From JAEYXS01 sp943367715 (GTDB taxonomy: Bacteria > Verrucomicrobiota > Verrucomicrobiia > Limisphaerales > JAEYXS01), in NCBI GenBank assembly GCA_943367715.1, contig CALRJY020000003.1, positions 62,001 through 126,000 on the forward strand: a DNA stretch of 64,000 nt, in the 5' to 3' direction. Positions 15,899 through 24,593 of this stretch are shown here, piece after piece. The stretch's first letter is position 1. Each line of letters begins with the position of its first letter. The notes under the pieces are model-generated. The model was not told the origin of the DNA. It was given only the letters and a program-made list of their open reading frames with translations, and made no database searches. The position numbers were made by a program, and so were the translations under genes.

Positions 15899-17620
15899 AT
15901 GTTAAAGAACCCAGCATCGAAGTACCGTCCGTACCCGCCGGTTCAGTTACCGAACCGGCAGTGGCCATCCCGTGTCCTCACGCAAGCCCCCATCTGGTGC
16001 AGCGTGGATCTGCGCGATGGCAACCAGGCCCTCGCCGTGCCCATGAATGTGGCGCAGAAGCTGGAGCTCTTTCAAGCGCTGGTGAAGTGCGGGTTCAAGC
16101 AGATCGAGGTCGGCTTTCCCTCTGCTTCCAATACCGAGTTCGCGTTCAACCGCCTGCTCATCGAGAAGGGCCACATCCCTGATGACGTCGCCATCCAGGT
16201 GCTCGTGCAGGCGCGCGAGGACTTGATCGAGCGCACCGTCGAATCCTTGATCGGCGCGAAGAAGGTGATCATCCACCTCTACAATTCTACGTCGCCCGCG
16301 CAACGCCGCGTCGTCTTCGGCAAGACGAAGGACGAGATCAAAGCCATCGCCGTGCAAGGCGCCAAGTGGATCAAGGAACGTTTGCACCGTTTGCAGGGCA
16401 CAGACGTGGTCTTGCAATACTCGCCCGAGAGTTTCTCCGCCACGGAAGTGGAGTTCGCCAAGGAAATCTCCGAGGCCGTGATGGATGTCTGGCAGCCCAC
16501 GCCGCAGAACCGGATGATCCTGAACCTCCCGGACACCGTGGAGGTCGCGATGCCGAATGTTTACGCGGACCAGATCGAGTGGATCTGCACGAACATCAAG
16601 AATCGCGATTCGCTCATCATCAGTCTGCACACGCACAATGACCGCAGCACGGGTGTAGCCGCCACGGAGTTGGGCTTGCTCGCCGGGGCGGATCGCGTGG
16701 AAGGCACGCTCTTCGGCAATGGCGAACGCACAGGCAACCTCGATATCATCATCGTGGCGATGAACCTGTACATGCATGGTATCCATCCGCAGCTCGATTT
16801 CACAGACTTGAACGCGATTCGCGAAGTCTATGAACGTTGCACCGGCATGACTGTTCCCGCGCGCCAGCCATACTCCGGCGAGCTCGTGTTCACCGCGTTC
16901 AGCGGCTCGCATCAGGACGCCATCAAGAAGGGTTTGGCCGAGTGGTCCAAGAACGTCGCGGTTTGCCGTACGGAACCGGCCCATGCCATCAATCAGGGAT
17001 TGGCCGAGCGGGCGCAAGGTGGCCCCGCTTATTGGGACGTGCCGTACCTGACTATCGATCCCGCGGATATCAGCCGCGAATATCACGAGGTCATCCGCGT
17101 GAACAGCCAGTCCGGCAAAGGCGGCGTGGCCTATCTTCTGGAAAGCGAATTCGGCATCGAATTGCCGAAGGATATGCAACGCGAGTTCGGTCCCATCGCC
17201 AACGACCTTGTCGATGCCTTGGGCCGAGAAGTGAAGGCTGAGGAATTGAAGGCGATGTTCTGGAAGGAATACATCGAGCGCGACACGCCTTGGAAGCTGA
17301 ACCACTTCCACGCCGATGGCTTGGAAGGCACCTTCCGCAGCCGCGCCACCGTGTTCCGTGACGGCAAAGAGCTTGCCCTGACCGGCGAGGGTAATGGCCC
17401 CATCGCCGCGTTCGTGAACTCGCTCACGCAAGCCGGTGCGCCGCAGTTCGAGGTGGGTTACTACAAGGAGCACGCCCTGAGCTCCGGTGATTCCGCATTC
17501 GCCATCGCCTACATCCAGATCAAGCTGCCCAACGGCAAAACCCGCTGGGGTGCCGGAGTGGACACCAACATCGAGCTGGCCTCCATCAAGGCGATCATCA
17601 GCGCGCTGAACCGGATCTAG
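15899..17620 (+). CDS. leuA: 2-isopropylmalate synthase, long (type 2) form
   Basis: 573 residues. It condenses 2-oxoisovalerate with acetyl-CoA, the first committed step of leucine synthesis. The TIM-barrel catalytic domain shows SVDLRDGNQAL near residues 36-44 (metal-binding Asp) and SLHTHNDRSTGVAATE with His244 and His246, then GTLFGNGERTGN. After a linker, the C-terminal ~140 residues form the LeuA dimer/allosteric domain, ending in GAGVDTNIELASIKAIISALNR. Length and the N-terminal KYRPYPPVQLPNRQWP match the LeuA2 type found in Mycobacterium. The start at 15899 is preceded by a purine-rich tract. Expression is probably controlled by the leader and attenuator directly upstream, in addition to leucine feedback. 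No other leu gene is adjacent. Confidence 0.96.
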   Translation: MLKNPASKYRPYPPVQLPNRQWPSRVLTQAPIWCSVDLRDGNQALAVPMNVAQKLELFQALVKCGFKQIEVGFPSASNTEFAFNRLLIEKGHIPDDVAIQVLVQAREDLIERTVESLIGAKKVIIHLYNSTSPAQRRVVFGKTKDEIKAIAVQGAKWIKERLHRLQGTDVVLQYSPESFSATEVEFAKEISEAVMDVWQPTPQNRMILNLPDTVEVAMPNVYADQIEWICTNIKNRDSLIISLHTHNDRSTGVAATELGLLAGADRVEGTLFGNGERTGNLDIIIVAMNLYMHGIHPQLDFTDLNAIREVYERCTGMTVPARQPYSGELVFTAFSGSHQDAIKKGLAEWSKNVAVCRTEPAHAINQGLAERAQGGPAYWDVPYLTIDPADISREYHEVIRVNSQSGKGGVAYLLESEFGIELPKDMQREFGPIANDLVDALGREVKAEELKAMFWKEYIERDTPWKLNHFHADGLEGTFRSRATVFRDGKELALTGEGNGPIAAFVNSLTQAGAPQFEVGYYKEHALSSGDSAFAIAYIQIKLPNGKTRWGAGVDTNIELASIKAIISALNRI

Positions 17621-17637
17621 GCTGGTTGGTTTTCATG

Positions 17638-17668
17638 AGAGGGACGGCAGATGCCGTCCCTCTTTATC
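17638..17668 (+). terminator. rho-independent terminator of leuA
   Basis: Perfect 12-bp stem AGAGGGACGGCA (17638-17649) with TGCCGTCCCTCT (17652-17663) around a 2-base loop, then TTTATCT. Confidence 0.88.
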
Positions 17669-17686
17669 TAGTATTAGGTTATTCAA

Positions 17687-18193
17687 ATGAGCGGCTGGCT
17701 GCTGACACTTTTACCGGTTGTTTTGGGCTCGCTGATAGCTTTCGGGATTTACGTCTGGGCAAGCCGCGACCAGAAGCGAGAGCAGGCTTTGTTGAAAACC
17801 ACCCAGCACCCGGTTTTGGGTGAAATCCGCCATTATCGGAGCCGTTGGGAGGCGACCGGCAATGCGCCTGCATGGGGAAAGCCAATCACGGTAAGTGGAG
17901 ATATCACCGGAGATTATCCCTTGGAAATCCACGTCGAAACGCTCAACGAGATTCAGCGGAGATATCCGGTTTTCCTGGCCGAGTGTTTGGCGGCAGCCAA
18001 TGAGATGGTCAAAGAAATGGGGATCGTTTTGACCGCCAAAGATCTTTGCTTGGACTCCATCTACCTGAGCGGAACCCAAGCCGGGGAGTTCAGCCTGTGT
18101 TACGACGTACCCGCGTATGAGGACAAGATACCTTGGGGTGTCACCGGGTTCTATGATGACTACGTGATGGAGGAATTCTCCGACAACCATTAG
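17687..18193 (+). CDS. membrane-anchored protein of unknown function
   Basis: 168 residues. One N-terminal membrane helix (WLLTLLPVVLGSLIAFGIYVW) is followed by a charged linker (RDQKREQALLK) and a cytosolic or periplasmic domain of ~130 residues. The domain starts HPVLGEIRHYRSRWEAT and ends with an acidic YDDYVMEEFSDNH. The order of elements (HPVLGEI...W, an exact-length helix with 'LNEIQRRYP', then a strand-rich end) resembles small immunity-like or DUF6985/DUF2262-type proteins, but I cannot assign it. It starts only 19 bp after the leuA terminator hairpin. Confidence 0.6.
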   Translation: MSGWLLTLLPVVLGSLIAFGIYVWASRDQKREQALLKTTQHPVLGEIRHYRSRWEATGNAPAWGKPITVSGDITGDYPLEIHVETLNEIQRRYPVFLAECLAAANEMVKEMGIVLTAKDLCLDSIYLSGTQAGEFSLCYDVPAYEDKIPWGVTGFYDDYVMEEFSDNH

Positions 18194-18310
18194 GTTTTTG
18201 GGGCTATTCCCCGCCTGCTCATGTCTAGACCGCGTCGAAGGCATCGGTTAATCCCGTTTTTCCCTTTGCCATCCGCACTATTTTCCCGGAAAGTGGCCCT
18301 ATAAGTCGTT

Positions 18311-20086
18311 ATGCGTACCAAGGGGTTCATTTTCCTGGTCTGGCTGGTCGGCATGCTCCACACACAAGCGGGAGATCATGTCACAGAATTATGGCGTACC
18401 ACCCTGGGCACGTCGGGCGGCACCCAATATCAGGCCAACCACGCCGCTCTGGATGCCTCCGACAACCTGATCGTCGCCGGGTTGGTCACCACGAACATCG
18501 TCAATCCTGGTGATCGTGATGTCTTCTTGGCCAAGTACAATGCCGGAGGCAGCAAGTTGTGGGAGTATCGGGACCGTAAACGCCACTCGCTCGGCGCTGA
18601 GTTGGTCAAAACCGACGCCTCGGGTAACTTATATGTCACTCTGCCCGATGTTCCCGGCGATAATTTCCATCTGGCCTATCTGAAGCTCTCTCCCAGCGGC
18701 ACGTTGATCTGGCGCAAGGTGCTCTCCTGCATGGCCGGGTATTCCGGATTCCCCCACCACGCCCTGCATGTTCAGTCGGATGGCTCCAGCATCCTGTTAA
18801 GCTGGTTGGTGCAGGAAATCACGCCCAACCAATTCACCCAGACCATGGCCGTGACCAAGTTTACCCCGGACGGAAACGTCTTCTGGAAAACGACCCTGCC
18901 CGGAACCCGGCTCGTTTTCGGCCCCGGTGGACTGGAGAGAAACATGCACGTGGATACCGCCGGAAATGTTTTCGTGACGGCGGTATCGATCGATGGTGCC
19001 AACCGGGATGAATACACCGCCTTTGTCTTGAAGCTGAATCCCTCCGGCAATCAGCTCTGGCGGACCACCTTCGCCCATAACTCGCTCACCAGCATTCTTT
19101 CCGGATCGGCCGGTGTTTGTGTGGCCGGCCTGGGCGGCTGGGCATCGCTGAATAATGTGGGCTCCGTGGTGCACAAGAATTTCAATCACGGCCAGCATTT
19201 GCAGGTCTTGGATGTTCAGACAGACGGGAAATTCCTGGTCGGGCACTCCTTGGGAGAGCGTCACTTTTTGGTCCAGCCGGATGGCACCAGCGTCTGGTCG
19301 GCAGATACTCTGGCCTACCGCACCTCCAATCCGGTCAAGGACTCGGCCGGAGGATGGCTGATGGCGGCCCACATCAACCATAATACCAGCGTGGAGTATT
19401 CCCTGGTCAGTTTGCGCACGGATGGAAATCAACGCTGGCGCCAACCCTTGGTGCCCTTCGCTAATCAATACTACGGCCCCATGGACAACGACACCTTTGG
19501 CGGTGAACACTGGCTCTTGCGTGCTTCGAATGGTTCGTTGCGCTTGATCTGCAAGCAGCGCCCGATGCTGGGTGATTTTTACGGCATCGGCATCGTGTCC
19601 TATCGTTTGGAAACCAGCACTTCTGGCCCTGCCATTGTCAGCACGCCCTCATCAGTCGTTAACTGGGATGGGGCGAATGATCTGACGCTGTCTTTCACCG
19701 TGACGGGTGATGGCCCCCTGAGCTACAGCGTCTTTAGTGGCGTTCCCCAGAGTGAATCTACGATCACGCTCCCCAAAGAAAACTATCCTCAAGCGCGCGG
19801 CTTCTATCGCTGGGATGTCACGGATGTCAATGGTCGCCGTGCAGCTACGCGAAACGTGTTGGTGCAGGCGAACCAAATCCGGCTCTTTCCTGAGGCTGGA
19901 ACCGGCGGCAGTCTGCGGAAGACACATATCATCGCCGATATCTTCACCCGTTTCCGCGTGGAGTATTCCCACGATCTCATAGATTGGCTGCCCTTTGAGG
20001 ATCGTGATCAGAATACAAGTTTGACCATCGAGGTGCCGGCGGACCCGGCTAAGAACTATTTCTACCGGGCCTTCAAGATTCCGTAA
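18311..20086 (+). CDS. exported beta-propeller protein (delta-60/SBBP-like repeats)
   Basis: 591 residues with a signal peptide (FIFLVWLVGMLHTQAG). The body contains repeats with the pattern 'xLxKxxPxGxxxWxxxx': LAKYNAGGSKLWEY, LKLSPSGTLIWRKVL, VTKFTPDGNVFWKTTL and LKLNPSGNQLWRTTF, spaced about 60 residues apart and each preceded by a 'DxxGNxxVxxxx' strand. That is typical of delta-60 or SBBP repeat propellers found on bacterial surfaces. The last ~140 residues are a separate beta-sandwich-like part (STPSSVVNWDGANDLTLSF...), followed by a final FYRAFKIP strand. No sorting signal is visible at the C-terminus. Role unknown; ligand or matrix binding is likely. Confidence 0.78.
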   Translation: MRTKGFIFLVWLVGMLHTQAGDHVTELWRTTLGTSGGTQYQANHAALDASDNLIVAGLVTTNIVNPGDRDVFLAKYNAGGSKLWEYRDRKRHSLGAELVKTDASGNLYVTLPDVPGDNFHLAYLKLSPSGTLIWRKVLSCMAGYSGFPHHALHVQSDGSSILLSWLVQEITPNQFTQTMAVTKFTPDGNVFWKTTLPGTRLVFGPGGLERNMHVDTAGNVFVTAVSIDGANRDEYTAFVLKLNPSGNQLWRTTFAHNSLTSILSGSAGVCVAGLGGWASLNNVGSVVHKNFNHGQHLQVLDVQTDGKFLVGHSLGERHFLVQPDGTSVWSADTLAYRTSNPVKDSAGGWLMAAHINHNTSVEYSLVSLRTDGNQRWRQPLVPFANQYYGPMDNDTFGGEHWLLRASNGSLRLICKQRPMLGDFYGIGIVSYRLETSTSGPAIVSTPSSVVNWDGANDLTLSFTVTGDGPLSYSVFSGVPQSESTITLPKENYPQARGFYRWDVTDVNGRRAATRNVLVQANQIRLFPEAGTGGSLRKTHIIADIFTRFRVEYSHDLIDWLPFEDRDQNTSLTIEVPADPAKNYFYRAFKIP

Positions 20087-20309
20087 ATTAGGACGGAACG
20101 TCGTGGTTTGGCTGGGGCATTTTCCCCGCTGTTCATTCGTTTACTTGCGTCGTGAGTGAGGTTAGGTTGTCCCCATGTTGAAAACCCCGTCATGCATTGC
20201 GCCCGGTTGGTTGCGCATGTCGTTGGCTTTGGCGGGGTTGAAACAGGGCTGTTTTCGGCAAATGAGGTTGAACGGGAACCGGTTTTGAACGTCTGAAACT
20301 TATTAACTC

Positions 20310-21344
20310 ATGAGTAACTTCGTCTCTCACGCCCCCTTGTCCGGCACCTCCGAGCGGGATGTCGCGGCCATCGATGAAATGCGCGACCTCTACCGGCAGA
20401 TGGGCAGGGAGGTCGGCAAGGTCATCATCGGCCAGGAACTGGTCATCGAGCAACTCCTCATCGCCATCCTCGCTCGCGGTCATGCACTGCTCATGGGCGT
20501 GCCCGGACTGGCGAAGACCACCATGGTTAACGCCCTCTCCGAGGTGATGTCGCTCAGCTTCAACCGCATCCAATTCACGCCGGACCTGATGCCCTCGGAC
20601 ATCACCGGCACGGACATCTTGCAGGACACGGATCAACCGGGTCGCCGCGCGTTCGTGTTCGTAAAGGGCCCCATCTTCTCGAACATCGTGCTAGCGGATG
20701 AGATCAATCGCACACCGCCCAAGACGCAGTCCGCGTTGCTGGAGGCTATGCAGGAGCATAAGGTCACCGCCTCTGGCCGCATGTTCCCGCTGCCGTCGCC
20801 GTTCTTCGTCTTGGCCACGCAGAACCCCATCGAGCAGGAAGGTACCTATTCATTGCCGGAAGCACAGCTAGATCGCTTCATGTTTTTCATCCACGTGGAT
20901 TACCCCACGTTGCTGGAGGAACGCCGCATCGCCCGCGAGACGACTGGGGCCAAGCCGGGTGCGCTCACGAAGCTCATCAATGGCGAGCAGGTGCTGGCCT
21001 TCCAACAACTCGTGGAGCGCGTGCCGGTGCCCGATCATATTTATGATCTCGCCGTGGATCTTGTGCGCATGACGCGCCCGAATGCGCCCGGTGTGCCGGA
21101 CTGGATCCGCAAGTGGGTCACATGGGGTGCTGGTCCGCGCGCGGTGCAATATCTCATCCGCGGCGCGAAGGCCCATGCTGTCCTTCACGGCAGCTATCTG
21201 GTGCGCACCGAAGACATTGAGGCCGTGGCGAAACCGGTGCTCACACATCGTATCCTCACGAACTTCCAAGCGCAGTCAGAAGGCATCACCAGCCCGCACA
21301 TCATCGGGCGGTTGGTGGAAACTCTGCGCGGCGACAAACCATAA
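20310..21344 (+). CDS. MoxR family AAA+ ATPase
   Basis: 344 residues, first gene of a seven-gene operon. Walker A is GVPGLAKTT at residues 63-71, followed by the MoxR signature RIQFTPDLMPSDITG, Walker B IVLADEINRTPPKTQSALLEAMQE, sensor 1 FFVLATQNPIEQEGTYSLPEAQLDRF, and a C-terminal lid domain. MoxR proteins are chaperone-like ATPases that assemble or activate VWA-domain partners. Here the DUF58 and VWA genes follow immediately, which fits that pairing. The start at the ATG 20310 is preceded by weak AACTTATTAACTC and no strong Shine-Dalgarno. Confidence 0.93.
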   Translation: MSNFVSHAPLSGTSERDVAAIDEMRDLYRQMGREVGKVIIGQELVIEQLLIAILARGHALLMGVPGLAKTTMVNALSEVMSLSFNRIQFTPDLMPSDITGTDILQDTDQPGRRAFVFVKGPIFSNIVLADEINRTPPKTQSALLEAMQEHKVTASGRMFPLPSPFFVLATQNPIEQEGTYSLPEAQLDRFMFFIHVDYPTLLEERRIARETTGAKPGALTKLINGEQVLAFQQLVERVPVPDHIYDLAVDLVRMTRPNAPGVPDWIRKWVTWGAGPRAVQYLIRGAKAHAVLHGSYLVRTEDIEAVAKPVLTHRILTNFQAQSEGITSPHIIGRLVETLRGDKP

Positions 21345-21356
21345 TCCCCTCCGCTT

Positions 21357-22268
21357 GTGGCTGAAGAACGCGCCAGAGCTTTCCTCGATCCCGCCGTGCT
21401 GGCGCGTCTCATGCGCCAGCAATTGGTGACGCGTTTTCCCATGGAAGGCATGGTCTCGGGCCATCACAAGAGCCCGCATCGCGGCTCTAGCGTGGAGTTC
21501 GCGGAGTATCGGAATTACGTACCGGGTGATGATTTGCGCCGCCTGGACTGGCGCGTGTTCGGCCGCACGGACCGCTTCTACATGAAGGAGTTCGAGGCGG
21601 ATACGAACCTCCGCTGCTACGTCGTGCTGGATACCAGTGCCTCCATGGGCTTCACGGGGCAGCATGGCAGCCGCTTGGATTACGCGAAGAAGATCGCGGC
21701 CAGCCTCGCCTACCTCACCATCCAGCAAGGCGATGCCGCCGGACTGGTCTGTGTGGGTGAAAAAGTGAATCTCGACATTCCGGCCAAGCGCAATCCCGCG
21801 CACCTGCAATTGATTTACGATTCGCTGGAACAGGTCCAAGCCAAGGGAACGACCAATCTCGTGCAAGCCCTGCATGACTTGGCGGAAAAGGCGCGCCGCC
21901 GTGCCCTCATCATCGTGCTGACGGATGGATTTGAAGATGCCGAAGCATTGCTGAATTGTTTCCAGCATCTGCGCTTTCAGAAGCATGACCTGGTGATGTT
22001 CCAGTTGCTGGACCGCATGGAGATGGAATTCCGCTTTGACCGGCCGGTCCGGTTCAACGACCTGGAAAGTTCGTTCAACCTGGTCACCGAGCCGAACAGC
22101 ATCCGCGATGAATACCTCGCGCAATTGCACAAGCATCTCGCCCGTCTGAAACAAGGCTGCCACCAGTTCAACGCCGACTACCGCCAGGTGATCATGGACG
22201 AGAGCTACGAAAAGCTGCTCGCCGATTTCTTGAGCGAGCGCGCTAACGCCTCTGCTTCCCGAGGATAG
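21357..22268 (+). CDS. DUF58 domain protein
   Basis: 303 residues, GTG start, 12 bp after moxR. The DUF58 core is clear: SSVEFAEYRNYVPGDDLRRLDW, followed by KEFEADTNLRCYVVLDTSASM with a DTSAS sequence that matches the MIDAS motif of VWA folds. DUF58 proteins are regular partners of MoxR ATPases in Bat-like operons, presumably client or adaptor proteins on the cytoplasmic side. No membrane helix is visible, unlike many DUF58 proteins that carry two N-terminal helices; this one is soluble. A 309-bp gap containing a MITE-like repeat separates it from the rest of the operon. Confidence 0.92.
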   Translation: MAEERARAFLDPAVLARLMRQQLVTRFPMEGMVSGHHKSPHRGSSVEFAEYRNYVPGDDLRRLDWRVFGRTDRFYMKEFEADTNLRCYVVLDTSASMGFTGQHGSRLDYAKKIAASLAYLTIQQGDAAGLVCVGEKVNLDIPAKRNPAHLQLIYDSLEQVQAKGTTNLVQALHDLAEKARRRALIIVLTDGFEDAEALLNCFQHLRFQKHDLVMFQLLDRMEMEFRFDRPVRFNDLESSFNLVTEPNSIRDEYLAQLHKHLARLKQGCHQFNADYRQVIMDESYEKLLADFLSERANASASRG

Positions 22269-22577
22269 AATAATGGATACAAAAACATCCATAAGTCAGA
22301 AAGCGACATGCAGGAGACAGTCTGCATGGAAGTTTGTTAGCCGATTTGCATTCGGGTGCTCCCTTCCCCCTCACCCTAGCCCTCTCCCTCGGGGAGAGGG
22401 GACAGCGTGCGGACATTTTTCAAGCACAGTCACGATAGCCGATAAAGCTGTCGATCCATTCTCCCTCTCCCCAAGGGAGAGGGCCGGGGTGAGGGGGAAC
22501 TGCGTATTTGAGTCAGAGCGGGCTCCCGAATCTAAGCAACGCTTTGGATGTCTGCTGTCGTCCGTATCCCGAATTGA
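22269..22577. other. intergenic gap within the MoxR operon
   Basis: 309 bp with no gene. It holds the inverted-repeat element at 22364-22499 and otherwise no recognised signal. All other genes of this operon overlap or abut, so the gap looks like an insertion into an ancestral operon. Confidence 0.6.
22364..22499. mobile_element. MITE-like element with 25-bp terminal inverted repeats
   Basis: 136 bp. The left end starts TTCCCCCTCACCCTAG, the right end read on the other strand starts TTCCCCCTCACCCCGG; over 25 bases 23 match. Each end also folds into its own hairpin (CCCTCTCC...GGAGAGGG, near 22380-22400 and 22463-22483). The interior codes for nothing. A degenerate half-copy is at 35615-35664. 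No target-site duplication is obvious. Confidence 0.65.
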
Positions 22578-24593
22578 ATGACATTCCTGCAGCCAGAGAT
22601 TTTGTGGGCGTTGCCGCTGGTGCTGCTGCCGGTCATCATCCATTTGATCAACCGGCTGCGTCACCGGCCCCAGCCTTGGGCAGCGATGCGCTTCCTGGTC
22701 GCCGCCACGCAAAGCTCCACCAGTCAGGCCAAGCTGCGTCAATGGCTCATCCTTCTCTTCCGAGTGCTGGCGGTGCTCATGCTAATCCTGTTTCTCGGCC
22801 GTCCGCTGTCCGGCGGCTGGCTGGGCTGGTCGGTGAACTCGGCCCCGGATGCCATCGTCATTCTGCTGGATCGTTCCGTGAGCATGGAGGGTAAGTTGAC
22901 CGGCAGTACGACCACGCGTCGTGAACAGGCGCTCAGTTCCTTGATGAAGGCGGTGGAACCCTTTGTCGGTCGCAGCCAGATCGTGGTGATCGATAGCGCG
23001 CTACGCCGTCCGCAACCATTGGCCCGCGCTTCCGATCTGCGCGAACTTCCCGCCACGACCGCCACCGATACGAGCAGTGATTTTCCCGGCCTGTTCCAAG
23101 CAGCGCTCACGTGGCTGGAGGAAAACCAGACTAGCACCGCAGAACTCTGGGTCGCCTCCGACTTGCAACGCACGAACTGGAAGCCGGATGACGAGCGCTG
23201 GCAACCCTTGCAGGCACAGCTCACCGCTTTGCAACAACGCGTGCGCCTGCGCGTGCTGGCGATCAGTGCGGAGAGTGATCAGGACACGACGGTGACGTTG
23301 CAGGACGCCTTGCGCACGGATCGCGATGATCGCGCGGAACTGCTCCTCGCCGTGGACATCCAGCGTTCGAACAATCAACCCACGACGATTCCCGTGACGG
23401 TGAATCTCAACGGCACGCCGTCGCAATACGAGGTGGCGGTGGAAGGAGGTAATCTGCGCTGGCGCCAACGACTCAATCTCGGTGCACAACGCGGCAGTGG
23501 TTGGGGTTATGTGGAAGTGCCGGCGGATGCGAACCTGCACAATAACCGTGCATGGTTCGTCTATGGTCCGCCTGCCAAGCTTCGCACCACGGTGGTGACG
23601 GATGATGCACGTGTGGGCCGTTGGCTTGCAGCGGCTTCCTCGGCCGCGTCTCCGGGCGCACAACGTGAAGCCCGCGTGCTTTCACCCGCAGATGCTGCGG
23701 GGCAGACTTTCGATGGCGATGTGCTCATCTTGTGGCAGGCGGCTTTGCCCGCCGCCGATGTCGCGGCGAAGCTCGATGCCTTTGTGCAAAGCGGCGGTGC
23801 GCTCGTTTTCCTGCCCACGGGCAAGGCGGATGCGGGTCAATTTGCCAGCCAAGGTTGGGGCGCGGTGGAGAAGGCAGCGGAGAATCAGAGCTACACCGTC
23901 GCGCGCTGGGAAGAGAAGGAAGGACCACTGGCGAAAACGGAGGAAGGTTTCAGCCTACCCTTGAACACGGCCGCCATCACGCAACGCCAGTTGATCACGG
24001 GCACGGCTCCGGCCTTGGCTACTTTTGCTGATAGCGGAGCTTTGCTCACGCGCCAGACTTTGGGTCGTGGCCACGTTTATTTCCTCGCCTCACTGCCTTT
24101 GCGCGAGTGGTCCACTTTAGGCAATGGTCCGGTACTCGTGCCCGTCATGCAACGTCTCTTGCAGACCGGTAGCCGTCGGCTCACGCAAGCCAGCCTGATG
24201 CAATGCGGCGATCTCTCGGCGGTGGACCAGGCGTTGCCTTGGCAACCCGTAGAAGGTGGCGGCACGAATCCACAGATTGAATCAGGCATCTACCGTGCGG
24301 GTGAACGGTTGGCGGCGTTGAATCGGGCGAGCGGGGAAGATTCGACGGAAGTGGCCACGCGCGAAGAAGTGAACGGGGCCTTGAGTGGAATCAACCTGCA
24401 GTGGTTTGAGGAGACCGGACAAAACAGTGACCGCATGCAGGGCGAGGTGTGGCGGCTGTTCGTGACGGCCATGTTGCTTTTCCTGCTGGTGGAAAGCTTC
24501 CTCGTGCTGCCCACGAAGGTCACGCACACAGATAATCTCACTGGCAAGTCCGTGAAACGTCGTCCGGAAGAAGCTGCGGAGGTTGCCCAATGA
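22578..24593 (+). CDS. BatA-like membrane protein with VWA domain
   Basis: 671 residues. The N-terminus is the BatA/aerotolerance N-terminal module: FLQPEILWALPLVLLPVIIHLINRLR followed by PWAAMRFL and a second helix (LILLFRVLAVLMLILFLGRPL). A VWA-like domain follows with AIVILLDRSVSM (MIDAS-like DRSVS near residue 99). The long middle region resembles the DUF4159/glutamine-amidotransferase-like part of such proteins, and one more helix (LFVTAMLLFLLVESFLVL) lies near the C-terminus. Topology: VWA and following domain on the outer side, held by three helices. It overlaps the next gene by 4 bp (ATGA), which implies translational coupling. Confidence 0.88.
   Translation: MTFLQPEILWALPLVLLPVIIHLINRLRHRPQPWAAMRFLVAATQSSTSQAKLRQWLILLFRVLAVLMLILFLGRPLSGGWLGWSVNSAPDAIVILLDRSVSMEGKLTGSTTTRREQALSSLMKAVEPFVGRSQIVVIDSALRRPQPLARASDLRELPATTATDTSSDFPGLFQAALTWLEENQTSTAELWVASDLQRTNWKPDDERWQPLQAQLTALQQRVRLRVLAISAESDQDTTVTLQDALRTDRDDRAELLLAVDIQRSNNQPTTIPVTVNLNGTPSQYEVAVEGGNLRWRQRLNLGAQRGSGWGYVEVPADANLHNNRAWFVYGPPAKLRTTVVTDDARVGRWLAAASSAASPGAQREARVLSPADAAGQTFDGDVLILWQAALPAADVAAKLDAFVQSGGALVFLPTGKADAGQFASQGWGAVEKAAENQSYTVARWEEKEGPLAKTEEGFSLPLNTAAITQRQLITGTAPALATFADSGALLTRQTLGRGHVYFLASLPLREWSTLGNGPVLVPVMQRLLQTGSRRLTQASLMQCGDLSAVDQALPWQPVEGGGTNPQIESGIYRAGERLAALNRASGEDSTEVATREEVNGALSGINLQWFEETGQNSDRMQGEVWRLFVTAMLLFLLVESFLVLPTKVTHTDNLTGKSVKRRPEEAAEVAQ

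Noticed and set aside
15947..17473. 508-codon frame on the minus strand
   Set aside because: Antisense shadow of leuA; no recognisable motif, while the plus-strand frame has full LeuA2 signatures.
20175..20288. 37-codon frame upstream of moxR
   Set aside because: A possible leader, but its residues show no stalling pattern, there is no terminator, and the codons are ordinary.
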